Part shown: in pieces, positions 27,359-35,967 of the stretch
How positions within the stretch are numbered: the first letter of the stretch is position 1
Layout: every line of letters starts with the position of its first letter
NCBI RefSeq assembly: GCF_014641495.1
Contig: NZ_BMHV01000005.1
Span: forward strand, 142,041-206,040
Source: Terasakiella brassicae
Lineage (GTDB): Bacteria > Pseudomonadota > Alphaproteobacteria > Rhodospirillales > Terasakiellaceae
Direction of reading: 5' to 3'
Length of the DNA: 64,000 nucleotides
Translations under genes and position numbers: made by a program
Notes under the pieces: model-generated
Seen by the model: the letters and a program-made list of their open reading frames with translations, nothing else
Databases searched by the model: none
What the model was told of the DNA's origin: nothing

Positions 27359-28129
27359 ATGAAAAAACAAAAATTCGAAAAGCTTGAAATCTTACCTGCC
27401 TATCGTCAGGTCGCCGATGCAATCGAACAGCAAATCATGGAAGGCCTGATCAAACCCGAAGAACCCATCGGTACAGAAGCCGACCTTGTTGAACAATTCG
27501 GTGTCAACCGATCCACGGTTCGCGAGGGCATCCGCCTGTTGGAACAAAGCGGTATGTTGCGCCGGGGTGAAAAACGCCGCCTTTATGTGTCCCTTCCCGG
27601 GTATGACAAACTGGCAACACGCATCAGCCGTTCCTTGGTCCTGCATAAAGTTACCTTTCGCGAACTGGTGGAATCACTGGAAATTCTGGAACCTAAAACC
27701 ATTGAATTGGCTGCAAAACATATCACCGATGACCAGCTTGACCGTTTGGAACGCAATGTGCGTGAAACCGAAGAGAAACTGAACGATAAAAACGAACTCG
27801 CCCGCCTTGATACCGAATTCCACAGCATAATAGCCGAAGCCGCACAAAACCGCGTCTTTATTCTGGCGCGTGAACCCTCCGGCTTGCTGATTTATCCGGC
27901 AACCCAGTATATTTTCGAAACGGTACCCGAAGCCCCGTCCCGCCTGCTGGAAGCCCATAAAATCATGCTTGATGCACTGCGCAAGCATGATGTGGTAGAA
28001 GCTAAATCATGGATGTATAAACATGTGCGGGATTTTGTGAAAGGCCTGATACGCACCGGTGTCGATCTGGATGGCCCCATCGCCAAGCCGCATCTGGAAC
28101 ATTTATTCAGCCTGGATACTTATCTCTAA
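27359..28129 (+). CDS. GntR-family transcriptional regulator, FadR/FCD subfamily (paralogue)
   Basis: Regulator of 256 residues with the same architecture as the divergent gene at 26297. The first 70 residues match it closely (KFEKL, then AYRQVADAIEQQIMEG, GTEADLVEQFGVNRSTVREG), while the FCD domain has diverged. That pattern suggests a duplication with changed ligand specificity and possibly a shared or similar operator. The ATG at 27359 is chosen by alignment with the paralogue; it lacks an obvious ribosome-binding site, and the frame is open back to 27245. The gene stands alone, followed by an orphan periplasmic protein. Confidence 0.88.
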   Translation: MKKQKFEKLEILPAYRQVADAIEQQIMEGLIKPEEPIGTEADLVEQFGVNRSTVREGIRLLEQSGMLRRGEKRRLYVSLPGYDKLATRISRSLVLHKVTFRELVESLEILEPKTIELAAKHITDDQLDRLERNVRETEEKLNDKNELARLDTEFHSIIAEAAQNRVFILAREPSGLLIYPATQYIFETVPEAPSRLLEAHKIMLDALRKHDVVEAKSWMYKHVRDFVKGLIRTGVDLDGPIAKPHLEHLFSLDTYL

Positions 28130-28143
28130 AACCTGGACGTATT

Positions 28144-28195
28144 CTGTGGTATTCTTCTCTTGAAACGAGAAACTCACTAAAACAGGAAACCACAG
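28144..28195 (+). other. Structured leader before the orphan binding protein
   Basis: The arms CTGTGGT (28144-28150) and ACCACAG (28189-28195) can pair around an inner TTCTC / GAGAA stem (28155-28171). The structure ends 4 bases before the GTG start at 28200 and would include the likely AGGAAA ribosome-binding site. It may influence translation, but it could be chance. Confidence 0.25.
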
Positions 28196-28199
28196 CACC

Positions 28200-28877
28200 G
28201 TGCTCTCAAGTAAACGAACACTGATATGTTGCCTGGTTGCAATCCTTGGAGGCTATATCAATCCTGCATTTTCTGAAGATCACTCTTCCCTGAAAGTCGC
28301 GGTATCTTTTGAAATGATAAAAGGCCTTCCTCAAAATGCGCGCTGTCTGGAACGGGTTGAAGAAACACTTCATAATGTATCTGTGCAGGATATGCCGTGG
28401 AAACGGATTGTTGAGTCCCTGAAATTGGGCAAATCCGATATAACCCCTTGCATCTTCAAAACACCTGAGCGCGAAACCTTTCTGGACCTTTATGGCCCGA
28501 TTGCCATGCTGCCGGTTATCCTTGTTCGACGAGACGGGCAGGATATCCACCTTGGTAACATCAAGGATTTCCACGGGGTTTTCTTACGCGGTACGTCTCT
28601 GATAAAAGACTATACGACTAAATCCATGCGTGTTTCAGAAACCTCACACATCCGCAACATTTTGGAAATTATCCGAAACGGCCGCGCCGATTATTCCCTC
28701 ATGCCGGGCAATTTCATCGAAGACCGCAACACCGCTGGCCTCAGTATCAGCGTCATTGATGAAATTCCGCTTTACATCGGTATTAGCAAAAAATCCCCAC
28801 AGAAGACACTCATTTGGGACCAGCTATCCCGCAATGTAGCGATCGTCAGCCGCAATATATCCATTTCCAATCGTTAA
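28200..28877 (+). CDS. Periplasmic solute-binding-like protein (SBP_bac_3 type), orphan
   Basis: Secreted protein of 225 residues with a signal peptide ending near NPAFS-E at about residue 25. The mature sequence resembles the family 3 solute-binding fold: LKVAVSFEMIKG at the start, an ERETFLDLYGPI segment typical of the hinge, and RNGRADYSLMPGNF. It is somewhat shorter than most ABC amino-acid-binding proteins, and no permease or ATPase gene adjoins it. A sensor or scavenging role is therefore possible. The start is a GTG after an AGGAAA. Confidence in the fold is moderate and in the ligand nil. Confidence 0.7.
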   Translation: MLSSKRTLICCLVAILGGYINPAFSEDHSSLKVAVSFEMIKGLPQNARCLERVEETLHNVSVQDMPWKRIVESLKLGKSDITPCIFKTPERETFLDLYGPIAMLPVILVRRDGQDIHLGNIKDFHGVFLRGTSLIKDYTTKSMRVSETSHIRNILEIIRNGRADYSLMPGNFIEDRNTAGLSISVIDEIPLYIGISKKSPQKTLIWDQLSRNVAIVSRNISISNR

Positions 28878-28890
28878 TCGACTTTTCCAT

Positions 28891-28925
28891 AAAAAAACGG
28901 CCCTATCATTAAAAATGACAGAGCC
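28891..28925 (-). terminator. Intrinsic terminator of the cluster 2 liv operon
   Basis: On the minus strand a 12-bp stem (GGCTCTGTCATT with AATGATAGGGCC, two G-U pairs) has a TTT loop and is followed by seven T residues. Between it and the livF stop are two further inverted repeats, CCCTTATT / AATAAGGG (28931-28947) and ACCAAAT / ATTTGGT (28954-28976). The convergent plus-strand gene ending at 28877 shares this interval. Confidence 0.8.
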
Positions 28926-28989
28926 AGTATCCCTTATTAAATAAGGGCATTAAACCAAATCTAGGGATTATTTGGTCTAAGTTCGTAAT

Positions 28990-29706
28990 TTATGCCGTTC
29001 TTGCAAAATACAGATCTTCAAGACGCTGTAAGTCCACAGCTTCACGCGGTTCGGACAAAGTAACTTTACCGGCCTGCATCAAATAAACATGATCGGCAAT
29101 TTTCAAAGCCTGATTGGTGTTTTGTTCCACCAACACAATTGTCATCTTATCTTCTTTCAACTCCCGAAAGATTGAAAAAATTTCATTGGTCATCACCGGG
29201 GACAAGCCAAGCGAAGGTTCATCAACCAGACAGATTTCAGGTTCTTCCATCAATCCACGGCCAATGGCCAGCATTTGCGCCTCGCCCCCTGACAGGGTTC
29301 CGGCTTCCTGATTACGCCGTTCTTTCAAACGTGGAAACAACTGGAAAACATGATCACGGTTTTTTTCCATCGATTTGCGTGTTTTCTTCGGATAAGCCCC
29401 CATAATAAGGTTTTCTTCCACGCTTAAATCAGAAAAGAGCAAACGCCCTTCCGGGATCATAACCAAACCATCGTTAATCCGGTTCCATGTCGGTTCTTTA
29501 ACGTAGCTTTGTCCCTTAAAACGGATATCGCCTGCGCGCGGTTCAATCAGTCCCATCAGGGTTTTCAAAAACGTACTTTTCCCGGCACCGTTCGGACCAA
29601 CAATTGTTGTGGTCCGTCCGGCCTCAAACGTCAGCGACAAATCCCAAAAGACTTCCATCGCCCCGTAACCGGCACTTAATTTTTCAGTCTCAAGCAGGTA
29701 CTTCAC
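28990..29706 (-). CDS. livF: Liv-type ABC transporter ATP-binding protein (LivF), cluster 2
   Basis: ATPase subunit of 238 residues, a normal LivF length. It has Walker A GPNGAGKSTFL, the signature LSGGEAQMLAIGRGL, Walker B ICLVDEPSLGLSP and the C-terminal LEDLYFA. It overlaps livG by 17 bp and is the last gene of the second importer operon, ahead of a strong terminator. Confidence 0.93.
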   Translation of the reverse strand: MKYLLETEKLSAGYGAMEVFWDLSLTFEAGRTTTIVGPNGAGKSTFLKTLMGLIEPRAGDIRFKGQSYVKEPTWNRINDGLVMIPEGRLLFSDLSVEENLIMGAYPKKTRKSMEKNRDHVFQLFPRLKERRNQEAGTLSGGEAQMLAIGRGLMEEPEICLVDEPSLGLSPVMTNEIFSIFRELKEDKMTIVLVEQNTNQALKIADHVYLMQAGKVTLSEPREAVDLQRLEDLYFARTA

Positions 29707-30409
29707 CGGTGTAACTCCTTACTACTTCGGGGTTGCGGAATGTTTCTTCGGGATCGCCATCGGCAATAACCTTGCCAAAGTTAAAGACCACAACGCGGTC
29801 ACACATATTCATAATTGTTTCAATATCGTGTTCAATCACAATCATGGACAGGGAATACTTCTCGCGAATGTTCTTCAGGGTTTGCATGAACAGCTTTTTA
29901 CTGGTCGTCTCCAAACCGGCCAAAACTTCATCCAGCATTAACAAAGTCGGTTCTGTTGCCAACGCCTTGGCAACCTCAAGGGCTTTACGCTCCGTCAAGG
30001 CCAGTTCAGTTGCCGCGTCTGCCTCTGCCTTATGCAGCAGATTGACAGATTCCAAAATTTCATCAATTCGCTCTTGCTTGACCTTGCCATCGGGACGGCC
30101 AAAACGTTGGGCAACAATAAGATTTTCACGCACGCTCAGTTCATGCATGGGTTGGGGAATTTGAAATGTCCGCCCAATCCCGAACGTCACCCGCTGATGC
30201 ATGGAAGACTTTAAAATATCATGTCCCTCATAAGTCACACTGCCCGCCGTTGGGCGTACAGTGCCGGACAAAACATTAAAACTTGTCGTTTTACCTGCCC
30301 CGTTCGGACCAACCAGCCCCAGAACTTCATGTGTCTGAACTTCAAAACTCACGTCCTGAAGGGCGCGCACACCGCCAAAATTCACACTTAGATTTTCGAC
30401 TTTAAGCAT
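29690..30409 (-). CDS. livG: Liv-type ABC transporter ATP-binding protein (LivG), cluster 2
   Basis: ATPase subunit of 239 residues. Walker A GPNGAGKTTSFN, Walker B LLMLDEVLAGLE and the switch VIEHDIE are clear. The signature region reads LALTERKALEVAKAL rather than the LSxGxQ form, and the Walker B Asp-Glu is followed by Val instead of Pro; both are seen in a LivG branch associated with aromatic and other acids (from memory, not checked). It overlaps livM by 8 bp and livF by 17 bp. Confidence 0.92.
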   Translation of the reverse strand: MLKVENLSVNFGGVRALQDVSFEVQTHEVLGLVGPNGAGKTTSFNVLSGTVRPTAGSVTYEGHDILKSSMHQRVTFGIGRTFQIPQPMHELSVRENLIVAQRFGRPDGKVKQERIDEILESVNLLHKAEADAATELALTERKALEVAKALATEPTLLMLDEVLAGLETTSKKLFMQTLKNIREKYSLSMIVIEHDIETIMNMCDRVVVFNFGKVIADGDPEETFRNPEVVRSYTGEVPA

Positions 30410-31376
30410 GTTGTGCTTCCCCCCGTTTGTTATCTGCTTTTTTTCGCGTAAACAGGTTGGTAATCACCGGCAACAAACCGGACGGGCTGAGAATAATCAT
30501 TCCGGCCAGCATCACCCCAAGGATCAATTGGTGCCCTTGCGGTATCAGGTTTTTAAAGACCAGTTGATCCACCAGATAAATAAACAACGCCCCTAAAACC
30601 GGACCGCTTAGCGTGCGGTAGCCCCCGAAAATTGCCGCGACAATCGGAAAGACCGTCCATGTCCCGGAAAACGCATAATCGGGTTCAAGAAAGTTAATAT
30701 AATGCGCATTAAATGCCCCGACCGCACCGGTCATAAAGGCAGACACAAGCAACATAACAACTTTCAAATAGGTTGCGGGAACCCCGACAATCCGTGTTGC
30801 CAGTTCAGAATCATGCATGGCTTTTAACGCCAAACCATAGGAACTGCGACGGATGAAGTAATAGGTAATCAACATCAGGGTAACGATATTCAAAATAACG
30901 ATATAGCCGCCTAATTTTGTCCCAAAATCAACCCCGGCAAAAACAGGCAAAGACGGAATACTGAGCAACCCACCAGCCCCACCGGTCAAGCCCGTGGCTT
31001 CGGTTGCCAGAATTTTAAAAATTTCGGCATAAGCCAGGATGGCCAAGGCGAAATAAGGACCGCGTAATCGAAGCGCCGGCATCATAAAGATAGACGACAA
31101 ACTCGCACCGACCCCACCGACAACAAGAGCGACAAAGACGGGCACCCCATAATCCATCGTTAAGACAGCCGATGTATAAGCCCCAACACCAAAGAAAGCG
31201 GCGTGTCCGAAACTGACCATCCCGCCAAGATTACCAAGCAAGGCCCAGGCCACCGCAACACCGGCAATAATTAAGGCCGATGCGACAAGACCGATTAAGT
31301 AATCATTATCGCCAAGGAAAAACGGAACGCCAAGATACATGACGCCCAACATGAGTGCAGAAATTTTAATATTCAT
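30402..31376 (-). CDS. livM: Liv-type ABC permease (LivM), cluster 2
   Basis: Inner-membrane permease of 324 residues. GNLGGMVSFGHAAFFGVGAYTSAVL near residue 60 and the coupling loop SSYGLALKAMHDSELATRIVGV identify LivM. The C-terminus is short and charged. It is 1 bp from livH upstream and overlaps livG downstream, giving a tightly packed operon. Confidence 0.92.
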   Translation of the reverse strand: MNIKISALMLGVMYLGVPFFLGDNDYLIGLVASALIIAGVAVAWALLGNLGGMVSFGHAAFFGVGAYTSAVLTMDYGVPVFVALVVGGVGASLSSIFMMPALRLRGPYFALAILAYAEIFKILATEATGLTGGAGGLLSIPSLPVFAGVDFGTKLGGYIVILNIVTLMLITYYFIRRSSYGLALKAMHDSELATRIVGVPATYLKVVMLLVSAFMTGAVGAFNAHYINFLEPDYAFSGTWTVFPIVAAIFGGYRTLSGPVLGALFIYLVDQLVFKNLIPQGHQLILGVMLAGMIILSPSGLLPVITNLFTRKKADNKRGEAQHA

Positions 31377-31377
31377 C

Positions 31378-32247
31378 TTAATGACCCGCCTTTTTCCCGA
31401 ACAAACCGGACGGCATAACCAGCAGGACCAACAGGAAGACGGTCATACTTGCCAGTTCAGAAAGTGAAGATTGGAAAAACGTTGTGGTCAGCCCTTCAAT
31501 CACACCAATCATCAAGGCCCCGACCAGCACACCGGGAATAGATCCCATACCGGCAAGAACTGTGATAATAAAGGCTTTGATCGTCAGACTATGACCGATC
31601 GGGGGATGGATAACACTGGTCACATATAACATGACCCCCGCCAAGGCCGCCAAAACGCCTGCAATCGCCCATGACCAAAGCTCTGCCTTGGTTGGGTTCA
31701 TCCCCATCAGCTTGGCGGCATCCCGGTTTGACGAGACCGAGCGGATTGCACGACCATGCCATGTATGATTTAACCACCAGTAAAGGCCACCCAACGCACA
31801 CAGACCAACAACAAACGCAAGCATTTCACTGCGCATGCTAAATAACGAGTCCGCAATCACCAGACCTTCCATAAACCACGCGCTTTGGGTCGAATAAATA
31901 TCGGCGGAAAACACCATCAACAAGCCGTTGGTCAGGACGATCCCTAAACCAAACGTCAGGATCAGGGAATTAAGCTCCCGATCTTTTTTGATTTTATTGG
32001 TTAGATAAAAGGTGATCAGGGAGGCTGCAATCACAACCGCCATTGCAATCGGCATTGCCAATAAAGGGTTAATCCCGGTTTGGCTTTCAACCGCGTAAGC
32101 GATGTATGCCGCTAACAACACCAGTTCGCCATGCGCGAGGTTAATTACCTTCATCGTTCCGAAAACGAGAGCCAGCCCAACGGCAACAAGTCCGTAGAAG
32201 CCCCCCATCAGCAGTCCGGTGAAGATCGCCTGGGCCGTAAGTTCCAT
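31378..32247 (-). CDS. livH: Liv-type ABC permease (LivH), cluster 2
   Basis: Inner-membrane permease of 289 residues. The N-terminal GLLMGGFYGLVAVGLALVFG, the KVINLAHGELVLLAAY segment and the coupling loop AIRSVSSNRDAAKLMGMNP are LivH features. The gene follows the binding-protein gene by 59 bp, a gap typical where differential expression of the binding protein occurs. Confidence 0.92.
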   Translation of the reverse strand: MELTAQAIFTGLLMGGFYGLVAVGLALVFGTMKVINLAHGELVLLAAYIAYAVESQTGINPLLAMPIAMAVVIAASLITFYLTNKIKKDRELNSLILTFGLGIVLTNGLLMVFSADIYSTQSAWFMEGLVIADSLFSMRSEMLAFVVGLCALGGLYWWLNHTWHGRAIRSVSSNRDAAKLMGMNPTKAELWSWAIAGVLAALAGVMLYVTSVIHPPIGHSLTIKAFIITVLAGMGSIPGVLVGALMIGVIEGLTTTFFQSSLSELASMTVFLLVLLVMPSGLFGKKAGH

Positions 32248-32306
32248 CTTTCTTCTTCCTTCAGGTCCCCGGGCCGAATCCCGGGCTATATGTTATTGCT
32301 GAATAC

Positions 32307-33491
32307 TTACTGCCAGGGTGTTCCGGGGAACACTTTCTCACCTGTTTTCGAAGATGCAGGCCAAACAAGCGGAATTTTACCTTTTTGGTGTTGACCGACA
32401 CGCTGGACAAATTCCGGGTTATCGCCATGTTCATCAAAACGAACCCGGCCGGAAATGGTCTCCTCATCGGTCTTGCGTAACTCATCAGCAATGCCTTTCA
32501 GGTTCAACTCGTTTTTATCAAACGCACGCACAATGGCTTCGCCTAACAGACGGGTTTGAACGTAACCGAATTGTTCCAGATAGCTTGGTTCATCCTTGAA
32601 GTTGGTTTTAAACGCTTCATAAAAGAGTTTTTGTTTTGGGGAATTGAAAGAAACCGGGAACGGTAACATCGCAGTTCCATAAACATTTTCCATCAGATCG
32701 GGGAATTCTTTCGCCATCTTGCCTGTCGCCAAGGACCACACGCCGATCATAGCTTTTACATCCGGTTTCAACAATTTTGCTGCACGCAAGATACCGACAT
32801 ATTCGCTTTCATACCCAACCATAACAATGGCTTCAGAGCGATCACGCAATTTGATTTTATTTACGATGGATTTAAAATCTTTCACATGGGCATCATATTC
32901 GTGTGTCGAGACTTTCAGGCCCTTTTCGTTCAATTTCTTTTCAATATAGCCTGCCATTTTATGTGTGGCTTCTTTATTGGAATATGCAATTGAAACACTT
33001 TTCAGTGCCATTTCATCAACCAGACCGACCAACGCCTTACCATAACCTGCTGCACTGTTGATACGGAAGAAACCTTCGTGACCGCGTTGTGACAACGCCG
33101 TTGCCACACCGCCAAAGGTGATATAAGGAATGTTCGCCTTGTTCGCAGCTTCAGATGCCGGGCCGATAACGCCGGATGCGTAACCGCCACTAAAGGCAAT
33201 CACACCTTCGCTTGCCAGTTTTTCAACCGCACTCACGGCCTTGGCAGGGGAGCTTTCATCATCAATGGTTTTAAGTTCGAATGTATGCTGACCTGCATAT
33301 TTATCATTCAGCACCTTAATACCTGTCATAACACCACGGTGGGACCCCGTACCAACGCGTGCGAGTTTACCGCTCAGCGGTGTATGTTCCCCAATAACGA
33401 AATTTGCTGAATGAGCCGGGGCGGAAAAACCAACCCCCAACGCCAACCCCAGTGCACAACCGATAAATCCGGAAAGACCTAGAAACTTCAT
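32307..33491 (-). CDS. ABC transporter substrate-binding protein (LivK-like), cluster 2
   Basis: Periplasmic binding protein of 394 residues. The signal peptide has a GCALGLALGVGF core and cleavage near SAPAHSA-N at about residue 29. The mature part begins FVIGEHTPLSG, followed by the GVIGPASEAANKANIPYITFG hinge region of the type I fold. The linked CoA ligase and pim-like genes suggest that the ligand is a fatty or dicarboxylic acid, or a related carboxylate; this is inference. It is the first gene of the operon and follows a strong promoter. Confidence 0.92.
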   Translation of the reverse strand: MKFLGLSGFIGCALGLALGVGFSAPAHSANFVIGEHTPLSGKLARVGTGSHRGVMTGIKVLNDKYAGQHTFELKTIDDESSPAKAVSAVEKLASEGVIAFSGGYASGVIGPASEAANKANIPYITFGGVATALSQRGHEGFFRINSAAGYGKALVGLVDEMALKSVSIAYSNKEATHKMAGYIEKKLNEKGLKVSTHEYDAHVKDFKSIVNKIKLRDRSEAIVMVGYESEYVGILRAAKLLKPDVKAMIGVWSLATGKMAKEFPDLMENVYGTAMLPFPVSFNSPKQKLFYEAFKTNFKDEPSYLEQFGYVQTRLLGEAIVRAFDKNELNLKGIADELRKTDEETISGRVRFDEHGDNPEFVQRVGQHQKGKIPLVWPASSKTGEKVFPGTPWQ

Positions 33492-33568
33492 GTTCGCCTC
33501 AACCTGTTTGTGTTTTTAACTATTCTCGCGACGCAATTCGACATTTGAATGGAAGCAAGTTGTCATTC

Positions 33569-33597
33569 TTTATATTTAAATGAAATTTCTATGTCAA
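33569..33597 (-). promoter_or_regulatory. Sigma-70-type promoter of the cluster 2 liv operon
   Basis: On the minus strand TTGACA (33592-33597) and TATAAA (33569-33574) are separated by exactly 17 bp. The expected start of transcription is about 70 bp before the binding-protein ATG. The palindrome at 33611-33627 lies 13 bp upstream of the -35 box. Confidence 0.75.
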
Positions 33598-33610
33598 ATA
33601 TTAAAATTTA

Positions 33611-33627
33611 ATTCCGCATAGCGAAAT
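33611..33627. promoter_or_regulatory. IclR-type operator candidate, site 1 (iclR / liv intergenic)
   Basis: The sequence ATTCCGCATAGCGAAAT is an inverted repeat of TTCCGC and GCGAAA around a 3-base centre. It matches two further sites at 37633 and 37749. It lies between the divergent iclR-type gene and the liv operon, upstream of the liv -35 box, a place suited to activating liv or repressing the regulator gene. Confidence 0.6.
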
Positions 33628-33758
33628 TTAAATTGCATTATTTTACAAACTATGGTTATTTTTAGACCAGATAGTTCAACGCCTATTAACAGAGTTACCC
33701 CATTGATGTATCTTCCAAGCTATTCTAAATTCACGTTTTCCATCCCAAGAAGATAAAA

Positions 33759-34532
33759 ATGACCGATACAGAACAAACAAAAGACAGAAAATTTGTAGAA
33801 GCTTTGTCACGCGGCCTGCGAATCCTCAGTGCATTTGACAAAATGTCCGGCCCACTTGGGAATCAGGATATTGCCGCCATCACCGGCCTGCCTAAGCCCA
33901 CGGTATCGCGCATGACCTACACCCTGACCCAATTGGGCTATCTGGTCTATTCCGAGCGCAATGAGAAATACGAGTTAGGCGCAACCAACCTGACACTGGG
34001 CCATGCCTACACCGCCAATCTGCGTATCCGTCAAATCGCCAAACCCCATATGTTGGAACTTGCCCGCGAGTTCAACGTCAATATCGGGCTTGCAACCAAT
34101 GTTCAAAACGAAATGATCTTTGTTGAATATTGTCGCGGCGACCAACTGAAATCCGTTCTTGTTGATATCGGCAGTAAGTTGCCTATGGGAAAATCAGCGA
34201 TTGGTCGATCCTATCTGGCGGCCATCCCGGAAGAAAAACGCAATCAGATCCTCCCGCAACTTGCTGAAATTCACGGCACGGACTGGCCAGATATTGAAAA
34301 CAGCATTCAGGATTCGCTGGAAAGTTATCGTACACTGGGCTTCACCCGTTCCTTCGGGGATTGGGATCGCAACATCAACACCGTTGCCGTGCCATTGAAG
34401 CTGTCGGAAAATAAAATTTTCTGTATCAGTTGCGGTGGTCCCAGTTACGTCATTTCCACCGATACCCTGCTCAACGTCATCGGGCCCCGCCTGATCCACG
34501 TTGCCCGCGATATTATGAACAGCGGCCTTTAA
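33759..34532 (+). CDS. IclR-family transcriptional regulator, cluster 2
   Basis: Regulator of 257 residues with an N-terminal winged helix (about 15-75; NQDIAAITGLPKPTVSRMTYTL) and a C-terminal IclR effector domain (about 85-250; SVLVDIGSKLPMGKSAIGRSYLA). IclR proteins sense small acids, often aromatic or dicarboxylic, and control the matching catabolic genes. It sits between the liv operon and the CoA ligase operon, and the shared palindrome in both control regions points to it as the cluster regulator. An AAGAAG ribosome-binding site precedes the ATG. Confidence 0.92.
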   Translation: MTDTEQTKDRKFVEALSRGLRILSAFDKMSGPLGNQDIAAITGLPKPTVSRMTYTLTQLGYLVYSERNEKYELGATNLTLGHAYTANLRIRQIAKPHMLELAREFNVNIGLATNVQNEMIFVEYCRGDQLKSVLVDIGSKLPMGKSAIGRSYLAAIPEEKRNQILPQLAEIHGTDWPDIENSIQDSLESYRTLGFTRSFGDWDRNINTVAVPLKLSENKIFCISCGGPSYVISTDTLLNVIGPRLIHVARDIMNSGL

Positions 34533-34545
34533 TTGACATAAAACA

Positions 34546-34575
34546 AAGGCGCAAACGACAAACAGTTTGCGCCTT
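34546..34575. terminator. Bidirectional terminator between iclR-type gene and permease gene
   Basis: A perfect 9-bp stem (GGCGCAAAC / GTTTGCGCC) with an 8-base loop lies between two convergent genes. On the minus strand it is followed by TTTGTTTTATG; on the plus strand by TTAATCG. The stop codon of the permease gene lies at the edge of the stem. Confidence 0.7.
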
Positions 34576-35965
34576 AATCGTATATCAGATGGAAAATATA
34601 CAGAATGGCAATAACCACACTCAGCGCCACACAAGAATAGCGCAGGTTCCAAACCAGTGTGATGTCACGCGGACGACAATCCAGAATGCGCCCGATTAAA
34701 ATTGTCGAGATCGTCAAGGGGGAAACGTTCAACGCCATTGCCCAACCGATCAACAGACTGAGCGCCAGAACATAAGGTGACAAGCCAAATGCGGCCACAT
34801 TGGCAAAGGTTGAGGCCAAAATGGTTACGGACACAAACGGGCTGACCCCGACAATGCTGGTTCCGGTTACCATCAACGCGCAAAAGACCGCCAAGGCAAA
34901 GCCTTCCAACCCCATAGAGACCGTCAAAGACTGCACAAGGTCTGACGGAATAATCGCAGCCACCAACGATCCGGTAAAGCTCGCCCCGCCGATGACCGCA
35001 ACCTCAGACGACATGGCGTTTAATTCTTGTCCCAGATTTTGGGAAAACTGCATGGATACCGATTTCAAACCAAACCCGGATAAGCCCCCTTCAATCATAA
35101 ACCAGACAAGGCCGAACAGCGGACTGACTAACAGAATGGAGGTCGGCAAGCCATAGCCCGTATACATACTCAGCCCACCGGAAAGACCAAACAAGGACAG
35201 AACGATCCCTATAAAGGCCAGAACGGCTTGAAAGTTCTTTCGTTGCCCCGCAATCAATCCTGCGCCTGCTTTCGGTGGCGGATAAGCACGATAATCCATC
35301 CCCCATCCCAATCCGATCAACACAATGGCAAAGACAAGGGACAACGGAATCAGCGATTGCCATTCCAGCGCCGGAATAATCGACAACACCAGCGCCATAG
35401 AAATGGAAAAAGGCGATGATAAGGGTAAAGTCGAAAAGCCCCGCAACATGGCAAGAACCATGCGTTGCAGCCGGATCAGATGAATACGGCTATCACCTTT
35501 GGCCGCTTCCAACGTATTGCCATTGGCAATCACTTGCCCCATCAGGTTTAAGGCACCGAAGCTTAAAATCGCCCCCAACAGGCAACTGCCATAAGACAGC
35601 ACGGCATAACGTTTGCCCGGTTTCTGATTGATCAAAAAACTGCCACAGCGCGAAATAATCAAGGACCGTTTCGCCGCCACCCGCAAAAAGACCAACGCAA
35701 TCAAGAATGCGCAAAACAGAATAACGCGCGAAAAGCCTTGTTCCACAATAGCGCGATCAATCCCATCCCCCCAAAATAACACTAACATCACGATATTTAT
35801 CGCAATAAAGATTTTACCGGGCCGTGAGATCTTCTGCCAAGTCAGTGCGAGGAAAAGCAGAACTGCACCGGAGGCAATGAACAACATTTCCCCCACCCCT
35901 TGTGTTTTAAACACAATGGTCGAACACAAGGTTAAAAGAAGCAGGAAGGCATTCACATAGGACAT
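34574..35965 (-). CDS. Polytopic membrane protein, possible ion-transporter-superfamily permease
   Basis: Integral membrane protein of 463 residues with about twelve hydrophobic helices in two similar halves. I do not recognise a specific family. The general plan, with helix-breaking Gly/Pro segments in each half (for example GFSTLPLSSPFSIS and GTSIVGVSPFVSVTI), recalls permeases of the ArsB/NhaD, DASS or C4-dicarboxylate groups. The gene starts 2 bp after the stop of the CoA ligase gene, so the two are almost certainly one transcript. A second uptake or efflux route for the acid activated by that ligase is a reasonable inference. Confidence 0.75.
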   Translation of the reverse strand: MSYVNAFLLLLTLCSTIVFKTQGVGEMLFIASGAVLLFLALTWQKISRPGKIFIAINIVMLVLFWGDGIDRAIVEQGFSRVILFCAFLIALVFLRVAAKRSLIISRCGSFLINQKPGKRYAVLSYGSCLLGAILSFGALNLMGQVIANGNTLEAAKGDSRIHLIRLQRMVLAMLRGFSTLPLSSPFSISMALVLSIIPALEWQSLIPLSLVFAIVLIGLGWGMDYRAYPPPKAGAGLIAGQRKNFQAVLAFIGIVLSLFGLSGGLSMYTGYGLPTSILLVSPLFGLVWFMIEGGLSGFGLKSVSMQFSQNLGQELNAMSSEVAVIGGASFTGSLVAAIIPSDLVQSLTVSMGLEGFALAVFCALMVTGTSIVGVSPFVSVTILASTFANVAAFGLSPYVLALSLLIGWAMALNVSPLTISTILIGRILDCRPRDITLVWNLRYSCVALSVVIAILYIFHLIYD

Positions 35966-35967
35966 TC

